Shown one piece after another: positions 7,746 through 15,642 of a stretch of DNA of 64,000 bases (position 1 is its first letter; each line of letters begins with the position of its first letter). The stretch lies in the NCBI RefSeq assembly GCF_001295795.1, contig NZ_LJHY01000008.1, positions 1 through 64,000 of the forward strand. The letters are read 5' to 3'. The notes under the pieces are model-generated. The model was not told the origin of the DNA and made no database searches. It saw nothing but the letters and a program-made list of their open reading frames with translations. Made by a program: the position numbers and the translations under genes. This DNA is from Novosphingobium sp. AAP83. Its GTDB lineage: Bacteria; Pseudomonadota; Alphaproteobacteria; Sphingomonadales; Sphingomonadaceae.

Positions 7746-10175
7746 TCAAAACGCTATGCTGGCTTCCACTCCATAGGTGCGGCCGCGTTCAAACGTACCG
7801 GTGAACAACAGGACCGGTGCGCCAAAGCTGATATAGCGTTCGTTCAGCAGGTTTTCGCCAAAGGCGGAAATCGAAACCGAAGCTCCGCCAATCGGCATTT
7901 CTGCAAGGCCAAGGCGCCCGTTAAGCAGCCAGTAGCTCGGCTGCTTGTTGAAGTTTTCAAGTGCCGGCTGGCCGGTCATGATATTGCGCAGCGGGGTTGA
8001 GGTTAGGAAATAAGAGCTGCGATACCGGCCTTCGAGCAGAGCCATGACATGGCCGCCACCCTTGAATTCAGGCGAATTGTAGACGGCTGCGGCACGTCCG
8101 GTCCAAGGCGAGAAGTAGGTTGGCCGTGCAAAGGCGGCAACTTCCTGCCCGTTGAGGATGAAGGTATCATAGTCGAAGTGCGTGTAAGATGCGCTGCCCG
8201 ACAGCGTCAGGCCTTGCACTGGCACGATATCAAGCTCGGCTTCAAAGCCTTTGATCTTGGCCTTGCCAGCGTTATCGAAAAATTGCCGACCGTTGATGAA
8301 GTTCTGGGTCTGGAGGTCAGTGTAGTCGTTGTAATAGGCCGATACGTTGAGCCGGACCTTGTTATCCAGGAACTGGGTTTTGGCACCCACTTCGTAAGAC
8401 TTGAGGCTTTCCGGCCTATAGGGAATGCCGCTGAGGATACCGCCCGAAACATAACCGGTCGCGATCTTGGCAAAGATCATAGTTTGGTCGGTCGGACGCC
8501 ATGTGGCGATGCCGGTGTAAGTCAGCTTTTTGTATTCGGCCTTGTATTTGCCGACGCCCAGCGAACCACCTTGTGCGCCTGAAATGACCCCGATATCCAG
8601 CTCGCGATCGTCAATCGTGCCGCGCAGGCCGGCTGTAATGTCAAACGTATCGGTAACATGCCACGTCAATTGGCCATAACCGGCCATCGAATCATTGACG
8701 CCGACCGTGCGGGTTATGCCACTGCCGAAGGCCGCATCCAGTGGGCTGGGCACAATCGTCGCCGAAGGTGTCGGGGCCAGGATGCTGAGCACTTCTGTGC
8801 CGGGTGAGCGCTCATGGAAATAGAACACACCCGCAGTCAGATCGAACTTGTCGTTGGTGACCTGGAATTGCAGTTCTTGGCTGAACTGGCTTTGATTGGT
8901 GGCACGTGCGGACAGGAGCGGGAAGAAGTAATCATTCGCGCCGGGCGCGGAGGCCGGGTTGAACAACGCCCCCTGGATTTGTTGCGGCGTAAGGCCGGGG
9001 GTAATCAACGCACCCAACTGGTTGAACGTAAAGCGTAAGCCGCCCGCTGCACCCAGATCGAATACTACCGGATCCTGACGGAACTTGCGGTATGCCGTGA
9101 TGGATTTGACTGTAAAATTGTCATTCGCTTGCAAGGTCAAGGTCAGGCTGTGGCCTTGGGTTACAGTGTGTTCGTTGCTGGTGGCAGCCGCAACGGAATT
9201 GAGTGGGCCGTTAACACCAAGGTTTGTCTGCCCGCCGAAGAACGATTGCAACCCGATGATCGGAGCAAGCAATTGGCCCGAGGCATCGGGAATAACGCCA
9301 AAGCTTTGCATCGCGCGGCCCGAGGCGTTGGAATCGGTATAATCGAACCGATAGTCTGCCGTCAGGTTGCCAAAATCTGCGTGAATGGCGACTTGTCCGG
9401 CATCGACGTTGCGATAACCCAGCCGGTCAACATAGCGCTGCGTGCCAAATTCGGGCGCGCGCAACGCAATGTTCAGGCTGCGCCCGGCTTGCGTATTGGC
9501 AACATCACCCGCGATCTGATCGTGCAGGTAGGAAAGCTTGATGAAAAACGGGCCGATTTGCGGAAGATCAAGTGATACCTTGCCGCGCCATGCATCATAA
9601 TTGCCGTAAGATCCGGTTGCACGCACGCCCCACTCGCCCTTGGGCTTTGCGGTGACTACGCTGATTGCGCCCGATGTGGCGTTGCGGCCAAACAATGTTC
9701 CTTGCGGTCCGCGCAGCACTTCGATGCGCTGGATATCGCTGAAATCCAGCAGGGAGCCAACCGCGCGACCAATGTAGACGCCGTCGATGTAGATGCCGAC
9801 TTTCGGATCGACCGAGTTGCTTGATGTTCCCGACGAGACCCCGCGAATAATGATGGTGGGATTGGATTGCTGGCCCTGGGTGTTGAGCTGAAGGCTGGGC
9901 GCAAGGCCGGCAAGATTGCGAACGCTGTTGACGCGCAAGGCTTCCAACTGTTCGCTGCCAATCGCGGTAACCGCAACGGGAACCTTTTGGAGGCTTTCTT
10001 CGCGGCGCTGCGCGGTCACGATGATTTCCTGAATCGAAGTTTGCGATCCCGCGGGGGACGCCTGCTGGTCTTCGGCGGGTGCTTCGTTAGCCCAAGCCGC
10101 CGGAGCAAATCCGATCGCTCCCAAGGCAAGAATTGACCCGCGCAAAAGCCGCGCGCGCTGTATCGCTTTGATCAT
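7746..10175 (-). CDS. TonB-dependent outer-membrane receptor, copy 1
   Basis: An 809-residue TonB-dependent receptor. A signal peptide (positive start, hydrophobic stretch, AxA-type cleavage near residue 29, PAAWA/NEA) is followed by a TonB box (EIIVTAQ). The plug domain includes VLRGPQGTLFGRNAT. The beta-barrel ends in a terminal Phe (EASIAF), as expected for BAM-dependent insertion. Sphingomonads use such receptors for energised uptake of hydrophobic or bulky substrates. Position beside steroid genes suggests a steroid or steroid conjugate. GGGAGAGAG precedes the ATG. It is last in a minus-strand series after the amidohydrolase and Coq4-like genes, but a hairpin at 10287 implies partly separate transcription. 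Confidence 0.93.
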   Translation of the reverse strand: MIKAIQRARLLRGSILALGAIGFAPAAWANEAPAEDQQASPAGSQTSIQEIIVTAQRREESLQKVPVAVTAIGSEQLEALRVNSVRNLAGLAPSLQLNTQGQQSNPTIIIRGVSSGTSSNSVDPKVGIYIDGVYIGRAVGSLLDFSDIQRIEVLRGPQGTLFGRNATSGAISVVTAKPKGEWGVRATGSYGNYDAWRGKVSLDLPQIGPFFIKLSYLHDQIAGDVANTQAGRSLNIALRAPEFGTQRYVDRLGYRNVDAGQVAIHADFGNLTADYRFDYTDSNASGRAMQSFGVIPDASGQLLAPIIGLQSFFGGQTNLGVNGPLNSVAAATSNEHTVTQGHSLTLTLQANDNFTVKSITAYRKFRQDPVVFDLGAAGGLRFTFNQLGALITPGLTPQQIQGALFNPASAPGANDYFFPLLSARATNQSQFSQELQFQVTNDKFDLTAGVFYFHERSPGTEVLSILAPTPSATIVPSPLDAAFGSGITRTVGVNDSMAGYGQLTWHVTDTFDITAGLRGTIDDRELDIGVISGAQGGSLGVGKYKAEYKKLTYTGIATWRPTDQTMIFAKIATGYVSGGILSGIPYRPESLKSYEVGAKTQFLDNKVRLNVSAYYNDYTDLQTQNFINGRQFFDNAGKAKIKGFEAELDIVPVQGLTLSGSASYTHFDYDTFILNGQEVAAFARPTYFSPWTGRAAAVYNSPEFKGGGHVMALLEGRYRSSYFLTSTPLRNIMTGQPALENFNKQPSYWLLNGRLGLAEMPIGGASVSISAFGENLLNERYISFGAPVLLFTGTFERGRTYGVEASIAF

Positions 10176-10222
10176 CGTTCTCTCTCCCGTCGCATTTTTG
10201 CGGTTGCTTTGTTTCTTTTTTA

Positions 10223-10265
10223 TTGCGTCAAATGTCTCACAAAAATTTACGCAAAACTACAATAA
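10223..10265. promoter_or_regulatory. Conserved TACGCAAAACTACAATAA element upstream of TonB receptor 1
   Basis: The 18-base stretch 10248-10265 differs at only two positions from 14091-14108, which is upstream of the SDR at 14212. A second core, TTGCGTCA, lies at 10224-10231. The region is 50-90 bases before the receptor start on the minus strand, a normal place for an operator or promoter. This is the clearest long intergenic match in the window. No regulator can be assigned from sequence alone. Confidence 0.45.
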
Positions 10266-10286
10266 TCTGCATGCCAGTAAACAGAA

Positions 10287-10323
10287 AGAGGCGATCAATG
10301 CGTGATACGCTTCGATCGCCTCT
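10287..10323 (-). terminator. Hairpin terminator after Coq4-like gene 2
   Basis: AGAGGCGATC (10287-10296) pairs with GATCGCCTCT (10314-10323). An inner GCGT/ACGC stem extends the hairpin. On the minus strand it is followed by TTTCTGTTT. It lies about 100 bases after the Coq4-like stop and before the receptor start, which fits an intrinsic terminator or an attenuator between them. Confidence 0.6.
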
Positions 10324-10422
10324 ATGGCTTGTCAGTCTGTGCTTGAACTGTTCACGCTGGCGCGTGGTTTGCCGCCCGTCATCGTGCATTCCGGCCGATC
10401 GTGTGGCGGGGCGGCATTGTGA

Positions 10423-11301
10423 TCACTCCGCCGCTTCCATCAGCGGTACACCGTAATTGGGGTCATCCTCGTTGCACAGGCGGTTGGTTTCATCCCAGCG
10501 CGCATCGATTACCGGCGTGATGTTCAATTCGCGGCGGATGTCTTCGATTTGGACGTTCACATATTCGCGCCAGTCGACCAGCATCAGCGGATACTTCCAG
10601 TTGCGCCCTTGCTGCGCGCCGATGAATTCGGCTTCAAGATTGACGACCATGGCTTCGGGGTAGAACAACCCGTCCTTCATGATGGTCTTGGCCTTGAGAT
10701 AATAGGCGATCCGGCTGAAGAAGTTGCTGAGTTCAGGCACAAAATAGCGCGCCTTGGAATGCATGTTGGCGCTGATGAGCGCCACTTCGCCGCCATGGTT
10801 CGGGCCAAAGCCGGTTACCATGTGTTCGATATCATGCGTCAGCGCGGTTTGGCGCAAATAGAAGGTAAAGTCGTTTACGACCTGTATTTCCTGGAAAAAC
10901 AGATCGAGCTGGTAGCCTGAATTGGCCATGAAATCGTGGATTGCAGCGCCTAACGTTCCCGGAGCGCAGTCCTTGGTTTCAGCCAAGGTAAAGTTTGCAA
11001 GGCTGCGCTTTTCGAGCCAGCGACCGAATTCGGGCAAACGGCGCTTTTCCATTTCGAAAAGCGTTATGATCTGCTGCATGTCTTCAAGATCGTGCAGGAT
11101 CTGCGCCACTTCAGGGATGAAAGCGGTGTTGGGTAGATCAGGACCGTTGCGGCGCAGCATTTCCTGCGCAATCAACGAGCGCAGCATGGGGTGGTTGAGG
11201 TACTTCGATGAACTGACGAGGACGGAGCTTTCCGTCTCGACCTTGCGGATATTGCCATTGAAATAGGCCCGATCGGCATCGCCGATTTGCGCTTCGCTCA
11301 T
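10423..11301 (-). CDS. Coq4-family protein, copy 2
   Basis: A 292-residue COQ4-family protein. The metal motif HDxxH-x11-E is intact: His156, Asp157, His160 and Glu172. It shares SSVLVSSSKYLNxPxLR near the N-terminus with the copy at 6884, so the two are paralogues, although much of the rest has diverged. The ATG at 11301 is favoured because AGAAAGG lies 9 bases upstream; ATG codons at 11310 and 11346 are also in frame. It lies downstream of a D-aminoacylase-like gene and upstream of a TonB receptor gene on the same strand. Its catabolic role is unknown. One Coq4 for ubiquinone synthesis would not explain two copies placed here. Confidence 0.78.
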   Translation of the reverse strand: MSEAQIGDADRAYFNGNIRKVETESSVLVSSSKYLNHPMLRSLIAQEMLRRNGPDLPNTAFIPEVAQILHDLEDMQQIITLFEMEKRRLPEFGRWLEKRSLANFTLAETKDCAPGTLGAAIHDFMANSGYQLDLFFQEIQVVNDFTFYLRQTALTHDIEHMVTGFGPNHGGEVALISANMHSKARYFVPELSNFFSRIAYYLKAKTIMKDGLFYPEAMVVNLEAEFIGAQQGRNWKYPLMLVDWREYVNVQIEDIRRELNITPVIDARWDETNRLCNEDDPNYGVPLMEAAE

Positions 11302-11338
11302 GGTCGGCATCCTTTCTGAACATTGCTTTTCTAAAGGT

Positions 11339-11367
11339 AGGGGCACCCGGGAGGGTTGGGTGCCCCT
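11339..11367 (-). terminator. Strong hairpin between amidohydrolase and Coq4-like genes
   Basis: AGGGGCACCC (11339-11348) pairs with GGGTGCCCCT (11358-11367), a perfect 10-bp stem with a 9-base loop. On the minus strand it lies after the amidohydrolase stop and before the Coq4-like start. The following ACCTTTAG is only weakly T-rich. It may act as a leaky terminator, an attenuator or an mRNA stabiliser that tunes the downstream Coq4-like gene. Confidence 0.5.
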
Positions 11368-11409
11368 CTAAGCCGGAACCCTTTTGGACCCCGGCCTAGC
11401 GTTGCATGA

Positions 11410-13152
11410 TTATTCGGCAGCGACCGCCAGAGCGGCGTCTTCGTTGGCCGGTGACAAGAATTTGCCGGGCATTGCCCCGGTAAATGCGCCATTTTCAAAG
11501 GTGGGTTCGCCATTCACCAGCGTCAGGCGGGTTGGCATGGCCGCGCGGGTGAAGCGCCATGTCGTGCCACCCTTGCCATCTGGAACGTCATGCGCCTTGA
11601 CCATTTCGCGGCGCTGGATTTCATCCATGTTGAACACCGCGATATCGGCGCGCTTGCCCACAGCAATGACGCCGCGATCATTCAGGTTGAAGTGGCCGGC
11701 CAGCTTGCCGGTCATCACGTGAATGGCCTGCTCCAGCGAGAGCTTCTTTTCTTCGCGGACATATTGCGTGAGCAGCAAGGCATTTTCACCGCCGCCGCAC
11801 AACATCTGCAAGTGCGCGCCAGCGTCCGAGATGTTGCCCACCGTGCGGGGATCATTCATCAATTCGAGCGTCAGCTCCTCGTCCTTGGGGAACGGGGCCA
11901 TGTGGACGGTGGATTTGACGCCGTTGCGGATGATCCATTCCGCCATCGCATCGGACCGGTGCAGACCAAGGCTATCGGCATAGTCCTTCAGCGTAATGCC
12001 GACCGGCCCCGTACCGTTTTCGCTGTCGAGCAGGAACAGTTCCTGCGGGTTCTTCAGCGGCGAGTGATCCCACGCCTGCGTATCCCAGCTTTCGCGGGCG
12101 CGGGCGCGCCAGGCAGGGTCGGCAAGCAGTGCGGCCTTCTTGTGGTGATCGTCTTCGAGCACGACTTCGTGCCACACGTAATCGTTGGACTGCGCAAAAA
12201 TCAAAGACTTGATCAGGCTCAGCGTGGAGGTTGGCGAAACGTGCGCGAACCCGGGCCAGACATCGACACCGGCTTCGCGCATCTTGCGCACCGATTCCTG
12301 CATTGCGGGCAGAATCGGCTTCTGGAATTCCAGCGTGGGGATAGCGCCTGCGATTTGCACCTTGATCGGACGGCCAGCCAGCAGCTTTGACAAGCGCTCA
12401 AGGTTTGCAGGGCCGGTCATCCGCATGAACGTGTCGACGATGACCTGATAGCAGCAGTTGGGATAACGCTCCATCACATCGAACAACGCCTCGAATTCAG
12501 CGTCATTGGCCTTTAGCGATGGCACGGGGCGGTTCTGCCCATCGTGGTCATGCATGTTGTCCGACATGCCGAGCGCGCCAGCGGCCAGCGCATCATCGAG
12601 CAATTCGGCCATCTTGGCGATTTCTTCCGGGGTCGCTTCGCGGTCCCACGCTTCGACGCCCATGGCGGCAAGGCGGATCGCGATGTGGCCGACATATGCT
12701 GCAAAGTTCAAGGGTGATTTGACGTTGCGTTCCACCGAAGCGCGATATTCGCTCCACGTGTTCCAATCCCATGGCAGATTGTCCATGAACGGACCTTCGG
12801 GGATGTCTTCGAAGAAAGAGAAAATGCCGATCATTTCGCGCTGTGCAGGCATATATCTATGCAATGGCGCGGGCGAAAAACCGCAGTTGCCCATGATCAT
12901 CGTGGTTGCGCCATAACCGGGCAAGGGATCGAGATCGGGCTGCCACCACATTGTGCCATCATAATGGGTGTGGCTTTCAATGAAGCCTGGCGTCACCTGG
13001 CAACCGGTTGCGTCAAAGATGCGTTCGCCATCAGGGCTAAGGTTAGGGCCGACTTCAGCGATTAGACCGCCGCGCAGGCGGACGTCTGCTGCATATGCAG
13101 GTGCGCCAGTGCCGTCCACGACAGTGCCGTTCTTGATGAGGATGTCAGACAT
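11410..13152 (-). CDS. D-aminoacylase/N-acyl-D-amino-acid deacylase-family amidohydrolase, copy 1
   Basis: A 580-residue amidohydrolase-superfamily protein of the D-aminoacylase subgroup. It has a small N-terminal beta domain (ILIKNGTVVDGTG), then HTH at residues 61-63 in ESHTHYDG. Cys90 in MGNCGF matches the bridging-Cys position of this subgroup. A late Asp lies in SDAGAH. Characterised relatives are zinc enzymes that hydrolyse N-acyl amides, but many homologues are untested. In this setting it might release glycine, taurine or another amine from a steroid acid conjugate, or open a ring. The ATG at 13152 has GGGAGAA upstream. It is divergent from the XRE regulator at 13296. Confidence 0.85.
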   Translation of the reverse strand: MSDILIKNGTVVDGTGAPAYAADVRLRGGLIAEVGPNLSPDGERIFDATGCQVTPGFIESHTHYDGTMWWQPDLDPLPGYGATTMIMGNCGFSPAPLHRYMPAQREMIGIFSFFEDIPEGPFMDNLPWDWNTWSEYRASVERNVKSPLNFAAYVGHIAIRLAAMGVEAWDREATPEEIAKMAELLDDALAAGALGMSDNMHDHDGQNRPVPSLKANDAEFEALFDVMERYPNCCYQVIVDTFMRMTGPANLERLSKLLAGRPIKVQIAGAIPTLEFQKPILPAMQESVRKMREAGVDVWPGFAHVSPTSTLSLIKSLIFAQSNDYVWHEVVLEDDHHKKAALLADPAWRARARESWDTQAWDHSPLKNPQELFLLDSENGTGPVGITLKDYADSLGLHRSDAMAEWIIRNGVKSTVHMAPFPKDEELTLELMNDPRTVGNISDAGAHLQMLCGGGENALLLTQYVREEKKLSLEQAIHVMTGKLAGHFNLNDRGVIAVGKRADIAVFNMDEIQRREMVKAHDVPDGKGGTTWRFTRAAMPTRLTLVNGEPTFENGAFTGAMPGKFLSPANEDAALAVAAE

Positions 13153-13295
13153 GTTTTTCTCCCAAGTCACTTGTCCCGGCGGAGCCATTTTTGCTGCACT
13201 TTGTGCATTGGCCTGCCAGCGGGTTGGGTGCAGCATATGCCTATGTTCGATTCGTTCTATCTAGGGCCTTGTCAAACGGATCACTTCGTTATCTT

Positions 13296-14066
13296 ATGCG
13301 GATCATGACGCGATACGATTCAAGCGCATCTGCAATGTTATCCGCTCTGCGTATTCATTTGCGCAAAGACGGGTGGACCATGTTACGACTTTCGAACCAG
13401 CTTGGGGTGGGCGAGGCAACCGTAAAGCGGTGGCTTGCGGGCAAGGGGCTCACGATAGATCGCCTCGAAGCCATGGCGCAGCTATGCGGGTTGGGATTAG
13501 GCGATCTGGCGCGAGAAGCAGAGGAAACACCGGGCGATCTGGCCCACGAAATGACATTGGCGCAGGAAAAGGCGCTGTCGAGCAACATATTCCTCTCGTT
13601 CCTTTTCATGACGATTCTGAATGGTGTTCCGCCAACCGAGACGGCTGCAGACTTTGCCGTTCCGGCGCGCACTATGGAGGCCGCGCTGGCAAGGCTTGAG
13701 CGTTTGGCGTTAATTGACCGGCTGCGCAGCGGTAAAGTGCGACCCTTGATTGATCGCACAATGGTGTTTCGTAAACTGCCACTTCGATCCTTGTTCGAAC
13801 AGCATATGAAGCACGTGTTCTTTGAGCTGGATTATAGCGCGCCCGAGACTCTCTATACATCCGAGGTCATCAAGCTTTCCGGCAAGGGTGTTGCCCAATT
13901 GGGCGAGGCGATGGAGCGGTTTCGCGCAGAGGTGCAGGCCTTAGCAGATCGTGACGCTGAAGGTGCAGGGGCGGACCGGCGCTGGGTGGGAGTTCTGTCG
14001 GTCATGCGTGAACTGGACATGACCCCGCTTCGGGAAGCTGGGGGTGATCTGGCTGTGTGGCAATAA
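13296..14066 (+). CDS. XRE-type helix-turn-helix transcriptional regulator
   Basis: A regulator of about 256 residues with an N-terminal Cro/C1-type helix-turn-helix (LRLSNQLGVGEATVKRWLAG). A C-terminal region of about 180 residues has no family I recognise; it includes a second winged-helix-like stretch (FAVPARTMEAALARLERLAL). It is transcribed away from the amidohydrolase gene at 13152, so it may control that gene and its own. ATG codons at 13296 and 13305 are both plausible, and neither has a strong ribosome site. Co-location suggests a local catabolic regulator; the ligand is unknown. Confidence 0.75.
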   Translation: MRIMTRYDSSASAMLSALRIHLRKDGWTMLRLSNQLGVGEATVKRWLAGKGLTIDRLEAMAQLCGLGLGDLAREAEETPGDLAHEMTLAQEKALSSNIFLSFLFMTILNGVPPTETAADFAVPARTMEAALARLERLALIDRLRSGKVRPLIDRTMVFRKLPLRSLFEQHMKHVFFELDYSAPETLYTSEVIKLSGKGVAQLGEAMERFRAEVQALADRDAEGAGADRRWVGVLSVMRELDMTPLREAGGDLAVWQ

Positions 14067-14089
14067 ACCGATTCTTCACGTCAAGGAAT

Positions 14090-14139
14090 CTACGCAAAAT
14101 TACAATATTGCCCGACGAATATTCCAATTCACGTAAGTT
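14090..14139. promoter_or_regulatory. Conserved TACGCAAAATTACAATAT element upstream of SDR/SnoaL/BVMO genes
   Basis: Positions 14091-14108 match the element at 10248-10265 except for two bases. TTCACGTAAG at 14129-14138 and TTGACA at 14143 follow. The SDR start is at 14212, so this region is a credible promoter/operator. Sharing between the BVMO module and TonB receptor 1 suggests common control. Confidence 0.45.
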
Positions 14140-14211
14140 CATTGACATTTGAACAGCATTTTTGGGAAAAGGTAGGCCGTCATCTGCAATCCGCAGCGAA
14201 AGGATGAGTTT

Positions 14212-14982
14212 ATGTCTGCCAATTTCCCGGATGGAGCGACGGTTGTTTTTGGCGGCAGTGGCGGGATCGGGCGTGGGGTCGCGCTGGAATTTGCACACGA
14301 GGGCAGCGATGTTGCGGTGGTCTATCGCACGAAGCGCGATGTTGCTGAAGCTTTGGCGGCACAGATCCGTGCGCTTGGCCGCAACGCATCGACGCACCAC
14401 GCCGATGTTCGAGAGCGCGCTCAAGTTCAAGCAGCGTTGGATGCCGCCGTGGCCGAACATGGCAGAGTGCACAGCGTGGTGTGGGGGGCAGGGCCAATCG
14501 TGCCGCAAGTAGCTATTGCCGATTGGACCGAAGAGATGTTCCGCAACTCCATGGAAATCGAGGCATTTGGCTTCAACAATGCGGTACACGCCGCGTTGCC
14601 GCACATGCGGGCAAACGGCGGTGGCAACTTTGTGCATTTGGGTTCGGCGGGCCATGATTGGTGGCCAAAACTGGATGGGCTGTCGGTTGTGCCCAAGGCC
14701 TGCAATGAAGCGCTGGTCAAGGGGATCGCCAAGGAAGAGGGCATTCACGAAATTCGCGCCAATTCGATCCTTGTAGGTGTGATTGATGCCGGACAATTCC
14801 AGGTCGGTAAGGATGCAGGGACGTTCACCCCGGAATGGGAAGCTGCAGTCAAGGCGATGCTGCCGTTGAAACGCTGGGGCACGCCGCGCGATATCGGGCA
14901 GGCAGCGGTATTCTTCGCCTCTGCGCGTGCCAATTATGTCACCGGGCAGACGATCTCGGTGGGCGGAGGCTTTGGTGTCTGA
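14212..14982 (+). CDS. SDR-family protein lacking the catalytic tyrosine
   Basis: A 256-residue SDR-fold protein with a modified cofactor loop (GGSGGIG, residues 14-20) and the usual C-terminal GQTISVGGG. Ser145 is in place. The catalytic Tyr of Tyr-x3-Lys is replaced by Ser158 (SVVPK, Lys162), and the usual NNAG is WGAG. The bases read TCG at that codon, so no simple sequencing slip explains it. It may be an FabI-like or divergent SDR using another acid/base residue, or may have lost redox activity. AAAGGA precedes the ATG. The last 8 bases overlap the SnoaL gene, so they are co-translated. Confidence 0.8.
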   Translation: MSANFPDGATVVFGGSGGIGRGVALEFAHEGSDVAVVYRTKRDVAEALAAQIRALGRNASTHHADVRERAQVQAALDAAVAEHGRVHSVVWGAGPIVPQVAIADWTEEMFRNSMEIEAFGFNNAVHAALPHMRANGGGNFVHLGSAGHDWWPKLDGLSVVPKACNEALVKGIAKEEGIHEIRANSILVGVIDAGQFQVGKDAGTFTPEWEAAVKAMLPLKRWGTPRDIGQAAVFFASARANYVTGQTISVGGGFGV

Positions 14983-15529
14983 CCATAGTGCGCTTGCGCC
15001 GCGCCCCATAGGCTTGGAAGAGTTGCAATCGCGTGAGGCGCTGCGGCATCTGGTGGCCACTTATGGCCACGCGATTGACCGGCGCAATTGGGATTTGCTG
15101 CGAACGCTTTATCACCATGATGCAATCGACGATCATACGCCTTATTACTGCGGGTCGGTAGACGGTTACATTGCTTGGTTGCCCGGAATGATGGCCAACT
15201 GGCGTGCGACCATCCACACGGCGCTTTCGGCTGTTTTTGCGTTTGACGGGGATCATGCGCAGAGCGAGATTGCAGCAAGGGCTTGGCATCTGACGCTTGA
15301 TGGGGCGCGGCAATTCGTGGCATGGGGCCGCTATGCCGATCATTATGAGCGCCGCGACGGAATCTGGCGCTTTGCCAGACGATCCTTCATTCTCGATTAT
15401 TCAGAAGACTTGCCAGCGCTTGGTGGCGATGATTTTGGCAGTTCCGGGGTGGCTACCGGATGCGCAGGTGCAGGCGATCCCATCCACTCACGCCTTTCCC
15501 TTTTTTCCACCAGGGGCGGTAATGCGTAA
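14975..15529 (+). CDS. SnoaL-like NTF2-fold protein, putative steroid dehydratase
   Basis: A 184-residue NTF2-fold protein of the SnoaL/scytalone-dehydratase/BaiE type. Tyr30, Asp35 and His81 have the spacing of the BaiE catalytic residues Tyr30/Asp35/His83 as I recall them. The GTG start at 14975 lies inside the SDR gene and gives an 8-base overlap, so the pair is translationally coupled. Placement between an SDR and a BVMO suggests dehydration or isomerisation of a hydroxy- or ketosteroid. The C-terminal 30 residues (Gly/Ser-rich) are unlike the fold and may be a tail. Confidence 0.75.
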   Translation: MSDHSALAPRPIGLEELQSREALRHLVATYGHAIDRRNWDLLRTLYHHDAIDDHTPYYCGSVDGYIAWLPGMMANWRATIHTALSAVFAFDGDHAQSEIAARAWHLTLDGARQFVAWGRYADHYERRDGIWRFARRSFILDYSEDLPALGGDDFGSSGVATGCAGAGDPIHSRLSLFSTRGGNA

Positions 15530-15642
15530 TTTATATTGACTTTATGTACGCTATCCTTGGTATTAGGCCTGAAATTTAAACTATCACGTTCCAAAAGTGG
15601 ATTTTGGATACGAATCGGTGGTGTCAGGGCAAGGGTGCGAAA

